Of a stretch of DNA of 6,865 nt, positions 6,494 to 6,865 are shown piece by piece (position 1 is the stretch's first letter; the number at the start of each line of letters is the position of its first letter). The position numbers and the translations under genes were made by a program. The DNA is taken from NCBI GenBank assembly GCA_001804205.1, contig MHFM01000038.1:26252-33116 (forward strand), written 5' to 3'. The DNA comes from Omnitrophica bacterium RIFCSPLOWO2_01_FULL_45_10b. Its GTDB lineage: Bacteria; Omnitrophota; Omnitrophia; Omnitrophales; Danuiimicrobiaceae. The notes below the pieces were generated by a model, which worked only from the letters and a program-made list of their open reading frames with translations, ran no database searches and was not told where the DNA came from.

Positions 6494-6865
6494 ATGCAAT
6501 TTCAATATCCGGAATGGTTTCAGGGTTTTTGGTTTGTGCTCCTGATGATGTTTTTTTTCGTCTGGGCGGCCCAGTGGAAGCATAAACTTCTTGAACGATT
6601 TGGAAGTTGGAATACGGTGGAAACCTTAATCGGATCTCATTCCTACGCAAAGGAGTACCTTAAAAAAGGCCTCCTGATTGCACTTCTATCACTGAGCATC
6701 ATTGCTTTGGCTCAGCCTCAATGGGGGGAAATCAAGAAAGAGGTAAAGCGCAAAGGGGTTGAGATTGTTTTTCTGGTTGACACTTCTCTGAGCATGCTGG
6801 CGGAAGATGTGCCTCCGAGCCGAACTGGAAAAGCAAAACTTGAAATGAAAGCCTTCTTACGCGAA
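6494..6865 (+). CDS. batB: BatB-type vWA-domain membrane protein, 3' truncated by window edge
   Basis: The start of a second vWA membrane protein; 124 codons are visible and the frame is open to the last base. Visible: TM1 about residues 11-27, a short basic loop (KHKLLERFG), TM2 about 58-74 followed by AQPQWG (matching ARPQ in BatA), then the first vWA strand with VDTSLSML (95-102, an intact DxSxS) and AEDVPPSR, the segment typical of BatB. The remaining MIDAS residues and any C-terminal TPR region lie outside the window. The ATG is 3 bp after the batA TAG, in the same frame, with no Shine-Dalgarno site, so translation probably relies on ribosomes finishing batA. It could instead be called a second BatA-like paralogue; BatB is preferred because of gene order and the PSR motif. 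Confidence 0.88.
   Translation, partial: MQFQYPEWFQGFWFVLLMMFFFVWAAQWKHKLLERFGSWNTVETLIGSHSYAKEYLKKGLLIALLSLSIIALAQPQWGEIKKEVKRKGVEIVFLVDTSLSMLAEDVPPSRTGKAKLEMKAFLRE

Overview
The window holds seven co-directional genes on the + strand with almost no non-coding DNA. It opens inside dnaK (Hsp70), which lacks about its first 80 residues. A compact MoxR/Bat cluster follows: a signal-peptide plus single-TM protein of BatD/DUF4381-like layout; a MoxR AAA+ ATPase; a soluble DUF58 protein with a von Willebrand A (vWA) fold; a second and clearer BatD/DUF4381-like membrane protein; a BatA-type vWA membrane protein; and the first 124 codons of a BatB-type vWA membrane protein, cut by the right edge. 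No RNA gene, mobile element, CRISPR array, long repeat or convincing terminator is visible, and no gene-free stretch exceeds 17 bp.

Organism: a Gram-negative-type bacterium is likely, because Bat proteins act at the inner membrane with domains facing the periplasm. Base composition looks moderate (mid-40s % GC by eye, not counted). The DnaK resembles, from memory, versions from Chlamydiae, other PVC bacteria and neighbouring candidate phyla such as Omnitrophota (GDDFD, SLGIETLGGVM, acidic tail). This placement is a low-confidence inference.

How the genes work together: MoxR ATPases are thought to act as chaperone-like remodelers paired with vWA proteins that use a metal-ion-dependent adhesion site (MIDAS). 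Here one AAA+ ATPase is encoded with three vWA proteins (DUF58, BatA, BatB), all with intact DxSxS motifs. Two bitopic proteins with periplasmic beta-rich domains and cytoplasmic helical domains probably form part of the membrane complex. The family is linked to stress and oxygen tolerance in Bacteroides and to envelope or stress functions elsewhere, but its biochemistry is unresolved. Adjacency to dnaK with a 17-bp gap and no visible terminator suggests shared transcription with the heat-shock chaperone.

The notable signals are at the gene junctions. An in-phase A AAA AAA heptamer abuts the dnaK stop and opens in the -1 frame into the next gene. MoxR/DUF58 and BatA/BatB are each separated by a single in-frame stop plus five or one sense codons, without Shine-Dalgarno sites. 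This fits tight translational coupling. Overall the window is a recognisable MoxR-Bat locus rather than a clearly new system.
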